20,321 nucleotides of DNA from an uncultured Collinsella sp. (GTDB lineage Bacteria > Actinomycetota > Coriobacteriia > Coriobacteriales > Coriobacteriaceae), in contig CAAENB010000088.1 in assembly GCA_900757235.1 (NCBI GenBank), positions 1 through 20,321 on the forward strand, read 5' to 3'. The notes under the pieces are model-generated. The model ran no database searches, had not been told where the DNA came from, and was given only the letters and a program-made list of their open reading frames with translations. The position numbers and the translations under genes are program-made. Position 1 is the first letter of the stretch, and each line of letters opens with the position of its first letter. Shown in pieces: positions 1-5,856 of the stretch.

Positions 1-241
1 TGACCATCTCGTCGCGAATCTCCCTATGGCGACGATAGATTGCCTCAGCGGTTTCGCGGCTGCCGTAATGCCCATCAAGGATCTCCATGACATCGGGCAG
101 CGTGCGGCCGATAAACTGATGGATCAGCGCATCATCAATCGCGAATCCCAGCTCGGCCGCTCCCGCCTTCCACGCCTTGATACCCAAACGCTCGGTATCG
201 ACCAGCGTTCCGTCCATGTCAAAAATGACAGCCTTGATCAT
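1..241 (-). CDS. HAD-family hydrolase, N-terminal part (cut by window edge)
   Basis: The first 80 codons of a HAD-superfamily phosphatase; the rest lies beyond position 1. The translation begins MIKAVIFDMDGTLVDTERLG, which holds HAD motif I (DxDGT at residues 8-12) with the nucleophile and acid/base aspartates. The start is ATG at 239-241, preceded on the minus strand by GGGGG six bases upstream. An upstream ATG in the leader is out of frame. The protein is a close paralogue of the intact HAD gene at 1887-2537: residues 1-19 are identical and most of the first 63 match. Both have the alpha-helical cap segment HQFIGR. Subfamily members act on sugar phosphates or phosphoglycolate; the substrate cannot be read from this piece. 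Family assignment is firm. Confidence 0.9.
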   Translation of the reverse strand, partial: MIKAVIFDMDGTLVDTERLGIKAWKAGAAELGFAIDDALIHQFIGRTLPDVMEILDGHYGSRETAEAIYRRHREIRDEMV

Positions 242-302
242 ATCGGTCCCCCATCGCTTCGCGCTGCTGTACTCCCGCAACTTTACCGCACTTGTAAACT
301 TG

Positions 303-331
303 TATATAACGTATATAGCATATTGCACTTT
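303..331 (-). promoter_or_regulatory. Upstream TATATA-CGT-TATATA element of the first HAD gene
   Basis: Read on the minus strand, two TATATA blocks separated by CGT lie about 60 bases before the HAD start codon. The same arrangement occurs before the paralogous HAD gene (2594-2608), while the rest of the leader has diverged. The block can serve as a -10 box (TATATA, 303-308), but the sequence 17 bases upstream (AAAGTG on the minus strand) is a poor -35. Conservation between paralogues suggests a promoter core or an operator; the choice is inference. Confidence 0.45.
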
Positions 332-352
332 CGTTACATAGATAGAAGTCTT

Positions 353-391
353 ATGACAAGTGGCTCGGTAGGATTATAGTTTTCGACCGAG
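353..391 (+). promoter_or_regulatory. Predicted larE promoter with flanking inverted repeat
   Basis: A -35 box ATGACA (353-358), a 16-base spacer and a -10 box TATAGT (375-380) fit a sigma-70-type promoter, placing the start of transcription about 28 bases before the larE ATG. CTCGGT (364-369) and ACCGAG (386-391) form an inverted repeat that encloses the -10 box, a position where a bound regulator would block polymerase. The promoter match is good; the operator role is inferred only from symmetry and position. Confidence 0.6.
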
Positions 392-414
392 TACTCAACG
401 GCAAGGATCGATTC

Positions 415-1293
415 ATGCTTTCAGACACCACCGCACCTGCAGAGGGGCTTCAGGACAAACTCGCAGCGCTCGAGCAGCTGCTTTTGGCATACGGACGCGT
501 CGCCATCGGCTTTTCCGGTGGCGTCGACAGCAGCTTTTTGGCCGCGGTCTGCGCCCGCATCATGCCCGCCAGCACGCTTCTCGTTCACCTCACCACACCG
601 CTCATCGGCACGCCCGAGCAGGCTTCGTTTGAGCGGTCCGTTGACGGGCAGACCAATGAAGGGCCGCATTTTAAGCTCCCCGTGCTCAATCTTTCGGTCG
701 ATCAGCTGCGGCTCCCCCAAGTAGCCTGCAACGATGCCGACCGCTGCTACCACTGCAAGCGCGCCGGCTTTACCGCCATCGTCAACCACGCCAAGTCGCT
801 GGGCTTTCCCACCGTCATCGACGGCAGCAACGCAAGCGACCGCGGCGACTACCGCCCCGGCATGCGCGCCGCCCAGGAGCTCGGCGTGCGCTCGCCCCTC
901 ATGGAGGTCGGCTTTACCAAGGACGAAGAGCGCGAGCTGCTGCGCGCCTGGGGCCATCCCGTTTGGAACCTGCCGGCAGGAGCCTGCCTGGCCACGCGTG
1001 TCCCCACGGGCGAGGAGCTCACGCGCGAGAAAGTCGATGTAATCCGCACCTGTGAGGACTACCTGCACGACCTTGGCCTAGACCAGGTCCGCGCACGCCT
1101 CGTCGGCGGCTGCATGCATATCGAGGCCGCGCCGACAGACGTTGCCAAGATTGCCGCCCTCGGCAACACCGCGGTCAACGACGAGGGCAAAACCCCGCTG
1201 CCCGCCGCTATCGAATCGGCCCTGCGCGACCTAGGCTGCGGCCATATCTCCCCCGAGGTCACCCCCTACATCCACGGCAACATGAATCAATAG
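415..1293 (+). CDS. larE: LarE-type ATP-dependent sacrificial sulfur transferase
   Basis: A 292-residue PP-loop (adenine nucleotide alpha-hydrolase) protein. Characterised LarE enzymes adenylylate pyridinium-dicarboxylate mononucleotide and convert its carboxylates to thiocarboxylates while making the nickel-pincer cofactor of lactate racemase. SGGVDSS at residues 34-40 is the ATP-binding PP-loop. GACLATRVP at 189-197 carries Cys191, at the position of the sacrificial cysteine. A CYHC pair (Cys111 and Cys114, in DRCYHCK) gives a three-cysteine set like that of LarE homologues that bind an iron-sulfur cluster, which would make sulfur transfer catalytic instead of sacrificial; that point is inference. 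The start is ATG at 415 with AAGGA about nine bases upstream, and length matches the family. No larA, larB or larC is present in the window. The gene stands alone on the plus strand between two minus-strand HAD genes. Confidence 0.9.
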   Translation: MLSDTTAPAEGLQDKLAALEQLLLAYGRVAIGFSGGVDSSFLAAVCARIMPASTLLVHLTTPLIGTPEQASFERSVDGQTNEGPHFKLPVLNLSVDQLRLPQVACNDADRCYHCKRAGFTAIVNHAKSLGFPTVIDGSNASDRGDYRPGMRAAQELGVRSPLMEVGFTKDEERELLRAWGHPVWNLPAGACLATRVPTGEELTREKVDVIRTCEDYLHDLGLDQVRARLVGGCMHIEAAPTDVAKIAALGNTAVNDEGKTPLPAAIESALRDLGCGHISPEVTPYIHGNMNQ

Positions 1294-1305
1294 CGCATCC
1301 CGATG

Positions 1306-1372
1306 AGTTGCGGTGGAATAGTTCCAGTTTTGCGACCTATCGGGCCCAAGCAGGAACTATTCCACCGCAACT
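1306..1372. repeat. 20-bp perfect inverted repeat after larE
   Basis: Arms 1306-1325 and 1353-1372 are perfectly complementary (left arm begins AGTTGCGGTGG, right arm ends CCACCGCAACT) with a 27-base loop. It lies 13 bases after the larE stop. No U-run follows the right arm, so it is not a textbook terminator, though it could protect or end the larE transcript. It may be a mobile palindromic (REP-like) element. Confidence 0.75.
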
Positions 1373-1397
1373 TCGTTTGGCGGGCATTGACCCGCAG

Positions 1398-1448
1398 ACC
1401 TGCCAAAAAGGGACAGGTTTATTTTGGCAGGTTTTATCTGGAAAAATG
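1398..1448. repeat. Palindromic repeat, copy 1 (GGGACAGG core)
   Basis: ACCTGCCAAAA (1398-1408) pairs with TTTTGGCAGGT (1422-1432) around a loop containing GGGACAGG. About 50 bases from here recur as a direct repeat at 2622-2672 with only a few substitutions. In the second copy the hairpin arms have lost perfect pairing. The two copies flank the repeat-rich gap and the HAD gene. This fits a dispersed extragenic palindrome, not a gene-specific site. Confidence 0.75.
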
Positions 1449-1460
1449 TCGCAAGACAAC

Positions 1461-1505
1461 TGCCTCTCTAGCACCCCTCTAACTTCGAGAGGCACTTGAG
1501 AGGCG
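1461..1505. repeat. Degenerate block of the CTCTCTAA/GAGAGGC motif
   Basis: Four weak copies of the 10-mer that is found intact at 1602-1755: two leftward (GCCTCTCTAG at 1462, ACCCCTCTAA at 1473) and two rightward (TTCGAGAGGC at 1484, CTTGAGAGGC at 1495), each 11 bases from the next. TGCCTCTC (1461-1468) and GAGAGGCA (1487-1494) form a perfect inverted repeat. It looks like an older or differently tuned version of the main array. Confidence 0.5.
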
Positions 1506-1601
1506 TCTCGGCCGCACCTACTTTTTCCGATAGCGGCGGTTACAGCTCGTCGATGAACCCATTACTTCAATGAGTCCTTTATCCGGCAGCATTGGCATTC
1601 C

Positions 1602-1755
1602 GTCTCTCTAAACCAATAGATTTATCTCTCTAACTTTAGAGAGATAAGCACTTTGTTTTAGAGAGACCTTTAGAGAGATATAACGAATTCGCTGCTAGAT
1701 TACCTAAGGCTGTCTCTCTAACCAACTTTATCTTTAGAGAGACATTTAGAGAGAC
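1602..1755. repeat. Array of eight TTAGAGAGA(C/T) 10-mers at 22/12-bp spacing
   Basis: Exact or near-exact copies of the 10-mer begin at 1602 and 1624 (reverse), 1636, 1658 and 1670 (forward), 1712 (reverse), and 1734 and 1746 (forward). Start-to-start distances are 22, 12, 22, 12, then 42, then 22 and 12. The central pair 1623-1633 and 1636-1646 forms a perfect 11-bp inverted repeat with a 2-base gap. Spacings near one and two helical turns suit cooperative binding of a dimeric DNA-binding protein. The region is AT-richer than its surroundings. No recognised family matches it; an operator array of a lost or distant regulator is the simplest reading. Confidence 0.75.
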
Positions 1756-1890
1756 GAGCGCGACCCCTCTAATGAATGGAACACCGCAGCCGACAGCTAC
1801 GGCATCGGCGCCCAGATCGCCGAGCGCGCCAGCACCCAGGCAAGCAGCTGCGTCGAAGCCACCGTCATCGACCTCGGCGCATACCTTTAG
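1750..1890 (+). pseudogene. 3' remnant of an unidentified coding region
   Basis: The plus-strand frame ending at TAG 1888-1890 encodes from about 1774 EWNTAADSYGIGAQIAERAS and then TQASSCVEATVIDLGAYL. Nearly every codon ends in C or G, exactly as in the real genes of this window, and the residue mix is protein-like. The frame is closed by a stop at 1747-1749 inside the TTAGAGAGA array and has no start codon with a ribosome site, so only about 40 C-terminal residues survive. I do not recognise the family. The stop overlaps the convergent HAD stop (1887-1889). It is probably a gene end left after the repeat array or an insertion/deletion removed the 5' part. A short independent peptide is less likely. 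Confidence 0.55.
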
Positions 1891-2537
1891 CGCACGGCCT
1901 TGACCGCCGCCGTCAGATCGAACAGCGTGTCGAGCACGGCCTCGCAGCCATCCGCCACGTCCTGCGGCAGCGGCACAATATCGGGCACAGCAAAGACATG
2001 GCAGCCGGCCGCGATGCCCGAGACGCAGCCGTTGCGGGAATCCTCGACCACGGCGCATTCCTCGGGAGCAAAGCCCGCGCGCTCGCAGGCGAGCAGGTAG
2101 ATCTCGGGATCGGGCTTGCCGTTCAGGGTATCCTCGTTGCAGGTCACCGTCTCAAACCTATCAAAGAGGCCGACCGTCTTAAGGTTGCGCTCGGCCGCAA
2201 CGCGGCGCGACGACGTCGCAAGGCCTACGTGATAGCCCGCAGCCAGCAGTTCGTCCAGGCACTCGGCGGCGCCGGCCTTAAGCTCCAGATCGGTCTTGGC
2301 CATCTCGTCGAGAGCATCCCTGTAGTGGGCTTCGACCGTCTCGACGATTTCGCGGCTGCCGTAATGCTCCTCAAGGATGTCCCTGACATCAGGCATCGAG
2401 CGACCGATAAACTGATGGGCCAGCGCATCATCAATCGCAATCCCCAGCTCGGCAGCGCCCACCTTCCACGCCCTCATGTCCAAACGCTCGGTATCGACCA
2501 GCGTTCCGTCCATGTCAAAAATGACAGCCTTGATCAT
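1887..2537 (-). CDS. HAD-family hydrolase (phosphatase, beta-phosphoglucomutase-like)
   Basis: A 216-residue HAD subfamily I phosphatase or phosphomutase. Motif I is DMDGTLVDTE (Asp8 nucleophile, Asp10 acid/base), motif II LATSS (Thr108/Ser109), motif III GKPDPEIY (Lys141) and motif IV VVEDSRNG (Glu165/Asp166). A helical cap lies at about residues 17-85. This layout is that of small sugar-phosphate phosphatases, phosphoglycolate phosphatases and beta-phosphoglucomutases; the substrate is not determinable. I chose ATG 2537 because AAGGGGG lies five bases before it; an in-frame GTG at 2552 has no comparable site. It is the intact paralogue of the truncated gene at 1-241 and has its own promoter at 2594-2622. 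Confidence 0.9.
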   Translation of the reverse strand: MIKAVIFDMDGTLVDTERLDMRAWKVGAAELGIAIDDALAHQFIGRSMPDVRDILEEHYGSREIVETVEAHYRDALDEMAKTDLELKAGAAECLDELLAAGYHVGLATSSRRVAAERNLKTVGLFDRFETVTCNEDTLNGKPDPEIYLLACERAGFAPEECAVVEDSRNGCVSGIAAGCHVFAVPDIVPLPQDVADGCEAVLDTLFDLTAAVKAVR

Positions 2538-2593
2538 ATCGGCCCCCTTCACCGGCTTGCGTTACCGCAACCCTACCCCCACTTTGCAACTTG

Positions 2594-2622
2594 TATATAA
2601 CGTATATATCATATCGCGCCAA
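2594..2622 (-). promoter_or_regulatory. Predicted promoter of the intact HAD gene
   Basis: On the minus strand TTGGCG (2622-2617), a 17-base spacer and TATATA (2599-2594) form a sigma-70-type promoter about 55 bases upstream of the ATG. The TATATA-CGT-TATATA core is shared with the other HAD gene at 303-317. The -35 box overlaps the start of palindromic repeat copy 2, so that element may have supplied it. Confidence 0.55.
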
Positions 2623-2672
2623 CCTGCTGAAAAGGGACAGGTTTATTTTGGCAAGTTTTATCTGGAGAAACG
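2622..2672. repeat. Palindromic repeat, copy 2 (GGGACAGG core)
   Basis: A direct repeat of 1398-1448, with substitutions mainly in the arms (CCTGCTGAAAA against TTTTGGCAAG). It abuts the HAD promoter on one side and the PTS operon terminator on the other. Confidence 0.75.
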
Positions 2673-2676
2673 CAGA

Positions 2677-2709
2677 CAGGGCCGCAACGTCGTATGCGTT
2701 GCGGCCCTG
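2677..2709 (-). terminator. Terminator-like hairpin after the sugar operon
   Basis: CAGGGCCGCAACG (2677-2689) pairs perfectly with CGTTGCGGCCCTG (2697-2709) around a 7-base loop, 42 bases past the EIIA stop on the minus strand. The following bases are only moderately U-rich. It is placed to end the operon transcript before the HAD promoter. Confidence 0.7.
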
Positions 2710-2751
2710 CTCCTTGGAGAAGGATCAATAGATTGAGCGGGCTGGTTGCAC

Positions 2752-3204
2752 CTAGCCCTCGAGCCCGGCGTTAATAAGCTCCGCGATCTCGGCGGGATCG
2801 GCACTCGTGCGCACTTTGTCGCGGAAGCCGGCGTCCATCAACATCACGGCAGCCTTGGAGAGCAAACGCAAGTGCGTGGTTCCAGCTTCACCGGCAGGCA
2901 CGTACAGCGCAAGCGCAACATCGACGGGCACGCCGTCAAAGCTCGGCCACTCGACGGGCTCGGCCAGTTTGAGCACGACAACGCCCGGCGTATGGATCGC
3001 GTCGCTCTTGGCATGCGGAACGGCAAAACCGGCGACGAGGCCAGTCTCGGCCTCGTTTTCGCGAGCAATAAAAGCTGCCTCTACAGCAGATGCGTCATCG
3101 GCAAAACCAAGCTCAACAGCCTGCTCGGACAGATAATGCAGCGCGTCCTCGCGCGAGGCGGCGGCGTAGCCAATCGTCACTTGGTTGGCAGATACAAACC
3201 CCAT
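2752..3204 (-). CDS. PTS fructose/mannitol-type EIIA protein
   Basis: A 150-residue stand-alone EIIA domain of the fructose-mannitol family (PTS_EIIA_2). It takes phosphate from HPr and passes it to the EIIB domain of the transporter. GFAVPHAKSDAI (residues 59-70) holds the active-site His64 in the family's PH-x-x motif. There is no fused HPr-like or EIIB domain. ATG 3204 follows GGAAGG on the minus strand. It is the last gene of the operon, 12 bases after the transketolase C half, and complements EIIBC at 7276-8748, which lacks an EIIA. Separating EIIA from EIIBC by four enzyme genes is unusual but keeps the full PTS in one transcript. Confidence 0.9.
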   Translation of the reverse strand: MGFVSANQVTIGYAAASREDALHYLSEQAVELGFADDASAVEAAFIARENEAETGLVAGFAVPHAKSDAIHTPGVVVLKLAEPVEWPSFDGVPVDVALALYVPAGEAGTTHLRLLSKAAVMLMDAGFRDKVRTSADPAEIAELINAGLEG

Positions 3205-3216
3205 GGAAAACCTTCC

Positions 3217-4155
3217 TTACAACACGGACCTGACCGCGGCTTCGATGCCGTCGGCGTCCAAACCGTACTTGTGCAGCAAATCGACCGCAGGGCCGGACTC
3301 GCCATATACATCGCGCACGCCGACGCGTCGCATCGGCACCGGATGCTGTTCCGCGAGCACCGAGGCCACGGCCTCGCCAAGACCACCGATAATCGAATGT
3401 TCCTCGGCGGTGACCACGCGACCGGTCTTCTTGGCGCTGAAAACAACCAGGCGCTCGTCGAGCGGCTTAATGGTGTGCATATTGATAACCTCGGCATCAA
3501 TGCCATCGGCGGCAAGAGCCTCGGCAGCCTCAAGCGCCTCGGCGACCATAAGACCACAAGCGATGATGGTCACATCGGACCCCTCGCGCACGACCACGCC
3601 GCGACCAATCTTGAACTCATAGTCCTCGTGATCGTTGATGACCGGTGTTGCCAGACGGCCGAAGCGCATATAGACTGGCCCCTCAAACTCATAGGCGGCG
3701 CGCACGCAAGCGCGAGCCTCGATGTCATCGGCGGGAACGACCACCGTCATACCCGGAATCGTGCGCATGAGCGCGATGTCCTCGCAGCACTGATGCGTTG
3801 CGCCGTCTTCACCGACCGATATACCCGCATGCGTGGCGCCGATTTTGACGTTGAGGTGCGGATAGCCGATGGAATTACGCACTTGTTCGTACGCGCGGCC
3901 GGCGGCGAACATGGCAAATGTGCTCGCAAAGGCGACGTGACCCGTGGTCGCAATGCCGGCGGCGAGCCCCATCAAGTTGCTCTCGGCAATGCCGGCATCG
4001 TAGAAGCGCTCAGGATGCGCAGCCTTAAACTTACCGGTCTGCGTTGCGGCGGCCAGGTCGGCATCGAGAACCACAAAGTCATCGCGCTCATTGCCCAGCT
4101 CGACAAGTGCCTCGCCATAGCTAACGCGCGTGGCGACTTTCTTGACGTCTGCCAT
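3217..4155 (-). CDS. Transketolase, C-terminal subunit
   Basis: A 312-residue protein covering the pyrimidine-binding and C-terminal domains of transketolase. GIAESNLMGLAAG (about residues 55-67) carries Glu58, which would protonate the thiamine ring and trigger ylide formation. The conserved GxTHxGIxxGEDG-like stretch (GATHAGISVGEDGATHQ) follows. It acts as a heteromer with the N half at 4155-4985, moving two-carbon units between ketose and aldose phosphates. ATG overlaps the preceding stop by one base (TAATG), implying translational coupling and 1:1 synthesis. Split transketolases are common in Firmicutes, Actinobacteria and archaea. A 1-deoxyxylulose-5-phosphate synthase is unlikely given the context. 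Confidence 0.93.
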   Translation of the reverse strand: MADVKKVATRVSYGEALVELGNERDDFVVLDADLAAATQTGKFKAAHPERFYDAGIAESNLMGLAAGIATTGHVAFASTFAMFAAGRAYEQVRNSIGYPHLNVKIGATHAGISVGEDGATHQCCEDIALMRTIPGMTVVVPADDIEARACVRAAYEFEGPVYMRFGRLATPVINDHEDYEFKIGRGVVVREGSDVTIIACGLMVAEALEAAEALAADGIDAEVINMHTIKPLDERLVVFSAKKTGRVVTAEEHSIIGGLGEAVASVLAEQHPVPMRRVGVRDVYGESGPAVDLLHKYGLDADGIEAAVRSVL

Positions 4156-4985
4156 TAGAGCTCCTCCCCTACTGCTGCGAGCTCGGCCATGGCCTGCTCA
4201 AACTGTTCATCGTTGGGCGCCTTGCCGTGCCAGCCCACCTGGTTTTCCATAAAGGAGACGCCCTTGCCCTTCACCGTCTCGGCGATAATGGCCACGGGCG
4301 AGTCGCTCACTTTGCGGGCCTCGGCAAAGGCGGCTGCAATCTGCGCCATGTTGTTACCGTCGGCAAGCTCGATCACATGCCACTTAAAGGCGCGGAACTT
4401 GTCGGCAAGCGGCATAGCCGAGTTGACTTCATCGATACTGCCGTCAATTTGCAGGCCATTGTGATCGACGATAGCGACAAGGTTATCCAGGTCGTGGTTG
4501 CCGGCGAACATTGCCGCCTCCCACACCTGGCCCTCCTCGCACTCACCGTCGCCCAGCAGCGTGTAGACGCGGTAGCTGTCACCCCAGTGTTTTGCGGCGA
4601 GTGCCATTCCAACCGCGGTGGAGATACCCTGACCGAGCGATCCGGTAGACATGTCGACGCCCGGCGTGTCATTCATATTGGGATGGCCCTGCAGGCGGCT
4701 GCCGATATGACGGAGCGTCTCGAGCTCCTCCCTGGGAAAGAACCCGCGCTCAGCGAGCACGGCATAGAGTGCCGGAGCGCAATGTCCCTTGGAGAGCACA
4801 AAGCGATCGCGCTCGGCGCGGCTCGGATTCGCCGGGTCGACATCCATTTCCTCAAAGTAGAGGTAGGTCATAATGTCGGCGGCGCCAAGCGATCCGCCCG
4901 GATGCCCCGACTTGGCGGCGTGGACACCCGTGACAATACCGCGGCGAACCTCATTGGCAATCTTGGCCAGTTCCTGATCGGTCAT
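4155..4985 (-). CDS. Transketolase, N-terminal subunit
   Basis: A 276-residue thiamine-diphosphate-binding half of transketolase. It has AKSGHPGGSLGAADI (residues 24-38), LSKGHCAPALY (64-74), GSLGQGIS (115-122), and the ThDP/Mg motif GDGECEEG...N (Gly145 to Asn176). The start ATG 4985 has AGAGGA nine bases upstream; a longer open frame to 5126 only reads through the intercistronic palindrome. The stop overlaps the start of the C half. Together with transaldolase upstream it forms a non-oxidative pentose-phosphate module dedicated to this operon, so it may be an extra copy beside a housekeeping transketolase. Confidence 0.93.
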   Translation of the reverse strand: MTDQELAKIANEVRRGIVTGVHAAKSGHPGGSLGAADIMTYLYFEEMDVDPANPSRAERDRFVLSKGHCAPALYAVLAERGFFPREELETLRHIGSRLQGHPNMNDTPGVDMSTGSLGQGISTAVGMALAAKHWGDSYRVYTLLGDGECEEGQVWEAAMFAGNHDLDNLVAIVDHNGLQIDGSIDEVNSAMPLADKFRAFKWHVIELADGNNMAQIAAAFAEARKVSDSPVAIIAETVKGKGVSFMENQVGWHGKAPNDEQFEQAMAELAAVGEEL

Positions 4986-5006
4986 GGAGTTTCCTCTCTT
5001 GAGCAC

Positions 5007-5037
5007 GCCGGCCCGGCATAACAAATGCTGGGCCGGC
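5007..5037 (-). repeat. Intercistronic hairpin between transaldolase and transketolase genes
   Basis: GCCGGCCCGGCA (5007-5018) and TGCTGGGCCGGC (5026-5037) pair over 12 positions with one mismatch and a 7-base loop. It fills most of the 62-base gap. No U-run follows, so it may stabilise or protect mRNA ends rather than terminate. Confidence 0.65.
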
Positions 5038-5047
5038 AGAACCATCG

Positions 5048-5731
5048 TTACTGTGCCTCGACGACCTTTTTCCAGTCGGCCTCGAACGAGGCAAGGCCCT
5101 GGTCGGTCAGCGGGTGATGCAGGCACTTCTTGAGAGCGGCCATGGGCACGGTCGCGATGTCGGCGCCAAGAAGAGCCGCCTGGGTCACGTGGTTGGGCGT
5201 GCGGACCGAAGCGGTGATGATTGCGACGGTGTCGTCGACGTTCTTGCCAGTCCAGTCATAGTTCTTGATGCAGGTCACAACGTTGTCGAGCTGCGAAATA
5301 CCGTCCTCGGCGATATCGTCGAAGCGTCCCACAAACGGGCTGATGTAGCGAGCGCCGGCGTTGGCGGCCATCAAGGCCTGGGTCGGCGAGAAAACAAGCG
5401 TCATGTTGACGCGCACGCCTGCATCGGCCAGGGCGCGGCAGGCGGCGAGGCCGGCCTCGCACACGGGAAGCTTAACCACGATGTTGGGAGCCAGGGCGGC
5501 AAGACGCTTGCCCTCCTCGATCATGCCCTCAGCAGTGGTCGCAGTGGACTCGGCAGACACGGGCAGGCCCTCGCAGAGCTCGGCAATCTTGAGCATATGG
5601 GGCTCAAAGTCTGCAAGCTTGCCGCCGGTCTTGGCGTACAGGGACGGATTGGTGGTTACGCCGGCAAGGCAGCCCCAGCTCTTGGCCTCGGCGATCTCGT
5701 CAAGGTTGGCGGTATCGATAAAGAACTTCAT
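5048..5731 (-). CDS. Transaldolase (small TalC/MipB-type)
   Basis: A 227-residue class I aldolase barrel of the compact transaldolase / fructose-6-phosphate aldolase group. It opens MKFFIDTANLDEI, has GVTTNPSL at 24-31, the Schiff-base lysine in VVKLP (Lys87) and ISPFVGRFDDI (130-140). Two positions help distinguish activities: Glu61 (VSAEST) and Phe133 match true transaldolases, where the fructose-6-phosphate aldolases carry Gln and Tyr. I therefore favour dihydroxyacetone transfer over simple aldol cleavage. ATG 5731 has GAAGGAG eight bases upstream. It lies between the GatZ/KbaZ-like gene and the transketolase pair, completing a fructose-6-phosphate to pentose-phosphate interconversion set. 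Confidence 0.92.
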   Translation of the reverse strand: MKFFIDTANLDEIAEAKSWGCLAGVTTNPSLYAKTGGKLADFEPHMLKIAELCEGLPVSAESTATTAEGMIEEGKRLAALAPNIVVKLPVCEAGLAACRALADAGVRVNMTLVFSPTQALMAANAGARYISPFVGRFDDIAEDGISQLDNVVTCIKNYDWTGKNVDDTVAIITASVRTPNHVTQAALLGADIATVPMAALKKCLHHPLTDQGLASFEADWKKVVEAQ

Positions 5732-5770
5732 GGTGCAAACTCCTTCGGAGGAATCCAAAACTCAAAAGAA

Positions 5771-5797
5771 AGGACAAAGGGGATGTCCCTTTGTCCT
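5771..5797 (-). terminator. Possible internal terminator/attenuator between gatZ-like gene and transaldolase
   Basis: AGGACAAAGGG (5771-5781) pairs perfectly with CCCTTTGTCCT (5787-5797) with a 5-base loop. On the minus-strand transcript it is followed by a U-rich stretch (TTTCTTTTGAGTTTTGG), the form of an intrinsic terminator, yet the operon continues. Partial termination would lower expression of the four downstream genes. Confidence 0.6.
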
Positions 5798-5801
5798 ATG
5801 T

Positions 5802-5837
5802 GCCGGGCCTGCAGCTGGAACATGCCCCAGGCCCGGC
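5802..5837 (-). repeat. Second intercistronic hairpin after the gatZ-like gene
   Basis: GCCGGGCCTG (5802-5811) pairs perfectly with CAGGCCCGGC (5828-5837) around a 16-base loop, directly upstream (in transcript order) of the U-tailed hairpin. Similar GCCGGGCC-type arms occur at 5007-5037. Confidence 0.65.
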
Positions 5838-5856
5838 GTCGTGTAGGAAAAACTAC

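Noticed and set aside
1461..1755. CRISPR array
   Set aside because: The repeat is only 10 bp, occurs in both orientations and has 2- or 12-base gaps, with no spacers of usual size.
1776..2600. Plus-strand open frame of 274 codons over the HAD gene
   Set aside because: It is antisense to the HAD gene. The plus-strand frame that looks like coding DNA here is a different one, ending at 1890.
5048..5731. Fructose-6-phosphate aldolase instead of transaldolase
   Set aside because: Glu61 and Phe133 match transaldolases; the aldolases of this group carry Gln and Tyr at these positions.
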